In this document: positions 4,354 through 5,127 of the stretch, piece after piece
Position numbering within the stretch: the stretch's first letter is position 1
Layout: every line of letters starts with the position of its first letter
DNA from: Candidatus Portiera sp.
GTDB taxonomy: Bacteria > Pseudomonadota > Gammaproteobacteria > CBDBNL01 > JAAOII01
Direction: 5' to 3'
DNA length: 5,127 nucleotides
Assembly (NCBI GenBank): GCA_015163845.1
Contig: JAAOII010000084.1
Coordinates: 1 to 5,127 of the forward strand
Position numbers and translations under genes: made by a program
The notes under the pieces: generated by a model
What the model was told of the DNA's origin: nothing
Databases searched by the model: none
The model's input: only the letters and a program-made list of their open reading frames with translations

Positions 4354-5127
4354 TTAATCTTCTAATTGGCTTAATCCCTGAAAGTTCTCTATTGACTTAG
4401 GATTTGCTAAGGCCGCTAAATTATTTATGGGCTGATTATGTATGGCACAACGCACCGACTCTTCCGAAATTTTACCGCTAATAGTTCTTGGCAAATCTTG
4501 CACTTCTATGATTTTCTCTGGGACATGTCTGGGCGACGTATTACTCCTAAGGGTGTCTTTGATTAATTTAATCAATGCATCATTCAAAAGCACACCTTCA
4601 CCTAGGACAACAAAGAGAATTATGCGTGTATCATCTTGCCACTGCTGACCCACTGCCAAAGAGTCCATTACCTGATCTATTTTTTCAACCTGCCGATATA
4701 TTTCTGCAGTACCTATTCTTACTCCGCCAGGGTTCAAGGTGTTGTCAGATCTGCCATAAATAATATAGCCGCCATTTTCTGTTTCCTCAATATAATCACC
4801 GTGAGTCCAGACACCGGGAAACTTGTTAAAATAAGCATTGCATAAAGCACTTTTATTTTCATCATCACCCCAAAACATAATTGGGACGCTCGGGAAAGGA
4901 CTGCGACAGACCAGTTCTCCCTTGCCTAAACTGACTTCATTACCCTGCTCATCATAGACACACATGTCCATACCCAAAGTTGGTGTTTGAATTTCGCCAC
5001 AATAAACTGGTAAAGACGGAGAGCCCATAACAAAGCAACCTAATATGTCTGTGCCTCCTGATATAGACGCCAAGCATAAATCTTTGCTAATCCTTTCATA
5101 GACATAGTTAAAACTAGTCGTGCTGAG
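4354..5127 (-). CDS. aacS: Acetoacetyl-CoA synthetase (acetoacetate-CoA ligase), C-terminal part
   Basis: The enzyme activates acetoacetate to acetoacetyl-CoA with ATP, linking ketone-body or PHB-derived acetoacetate to central metabolism. The frame is open from the right edge to TAA at 4356-4354, giving 257 residues, the C-terminal 40% or so of a family of about 650. Adenylate-forming landmarks are SISGGTD (21-27 of the visible part), PFPSVP, WTHGDY around 108-112, YGRSDNTLNPGGVRIGTAEIYR (split here by the hinge region), and SGK near 217-219, whose lysine is the expected adenylation residue. ASISGGTDIL..FV.G.P.LPVY.GEIQ and TSPRHVP are diagnostic for this enzyme over acetyl-CoA synthetase. 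The usual T-K/R-SGK reads TISGK here. The upstream frame (SFNYVYERISKD) continues the family sequence, so the true start is outside the window. It is convergent with the AbrB-like gene, only 7 bp apart, with no terminator hairpin seen. Confidence 0.95.
   Translation of the reverse strand, partial: LSTTSFNYVYERISKDLCLASISGGTDILGCFVMGSPSLPVYCGEIQTPTLGMDMCVYDEQGNEVSLGKGELVCRSPFPSVPIMFWGDDENKSALCNAYFNKFPGVWTHGDYIEETENGGYIIYGRSDNTLNPGGVRIGTAEIYRQVEKIDQVMDSLAVGQQWQDDTRIILFVVLGEGVLLNDALIKLIKDTLRSNTSPRHVPEKIIEVQDLPRTISGKISEESVRCAIHNQPINNLAALANPKSIENFQGLSQLED

Noticed and set aside
4344..4356. Bidirectional terminator between the convergent genes
   Set aside because: The gap is only 7 bp of AT-rich sequence, and no GC-rich hairpin with a T-run was found around it.
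4442..4845. Three overlapping plus-strand ORFs of 62-69 codons
   Set aside because: All are antisense to acetoacetyl-CoA synthetase, whose frame is strongly supported.

Overview
The window suggests a moderately AT-rich gammaproteobacterium. Three things point there. The adenylate kinase matches the E. coli enzyme position for position (214 residues, non-zinc LID). The order adk-tsaB is the one I know from Pseudomonas and relatives. A bacterial ArgA-type N-acetylglutamate synthase lies divergently upstream. All genes look like chromosomal housekeeping or metabolic genes, but the sequence between and inside them is unusually rich in tandem duplications and carries a mobile-element remnant. I cannot name the species.

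Layout. 1-646 (minus): the N-terminal 215 codons of a divergent argA, cut by the left window edge. 647-1022: the argA/adk intergenic region, mostly filled by a 288-bp element (690-977) with perfect 21-bp terminal inverted repeats. The element carries only the first 52 codons of an IS200/IS605-type tnpB (orfB). 1023-1667 (plus): complete adk. 1591-1916: the last 77 bp of adk repeated in tandem as units of 77, 86, 77 and 86 bp. Each of the three extra copies is an intact mini-ORF whose ATG overlaps the preceding stop (ATGA). 1918-1953: AT-rich hexamer repeat. 2004-2807 (plus): tsaB with a TTG start. 2847-4346 (plus): an AbrB-family membrane protein with an unusual hydrophilic tail of about 135 residues containing six tandem HTQDQQ-type hexapeptides. 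4354-5127 (minus): the C-terminal 257 residues of acetoacetyl-CoA synthetase, convergent with the abrB-like gene and cut by the right edge.

Functions. adk (adenine nucleotide balance) and tsaB (t6A37 tRNA modification) are essential-type genes. They probably share transcription with the abrB-like gene. ArgA would commit glutamate to arginine synthesis, and acetoacetyl-CoA synthetase activates acetoacetate. These genes do not form one pathway. No strong Shine-Dalgarno sequence precedes any of the four visible starts.

The most unusual items are the adk-tail array with its chain of overlapping micro-ORFs, the inverted-repeat element with a tnpB fragment and TATAAT boxes at both edges, and the repeat-built tail of the AbrB-like protein.
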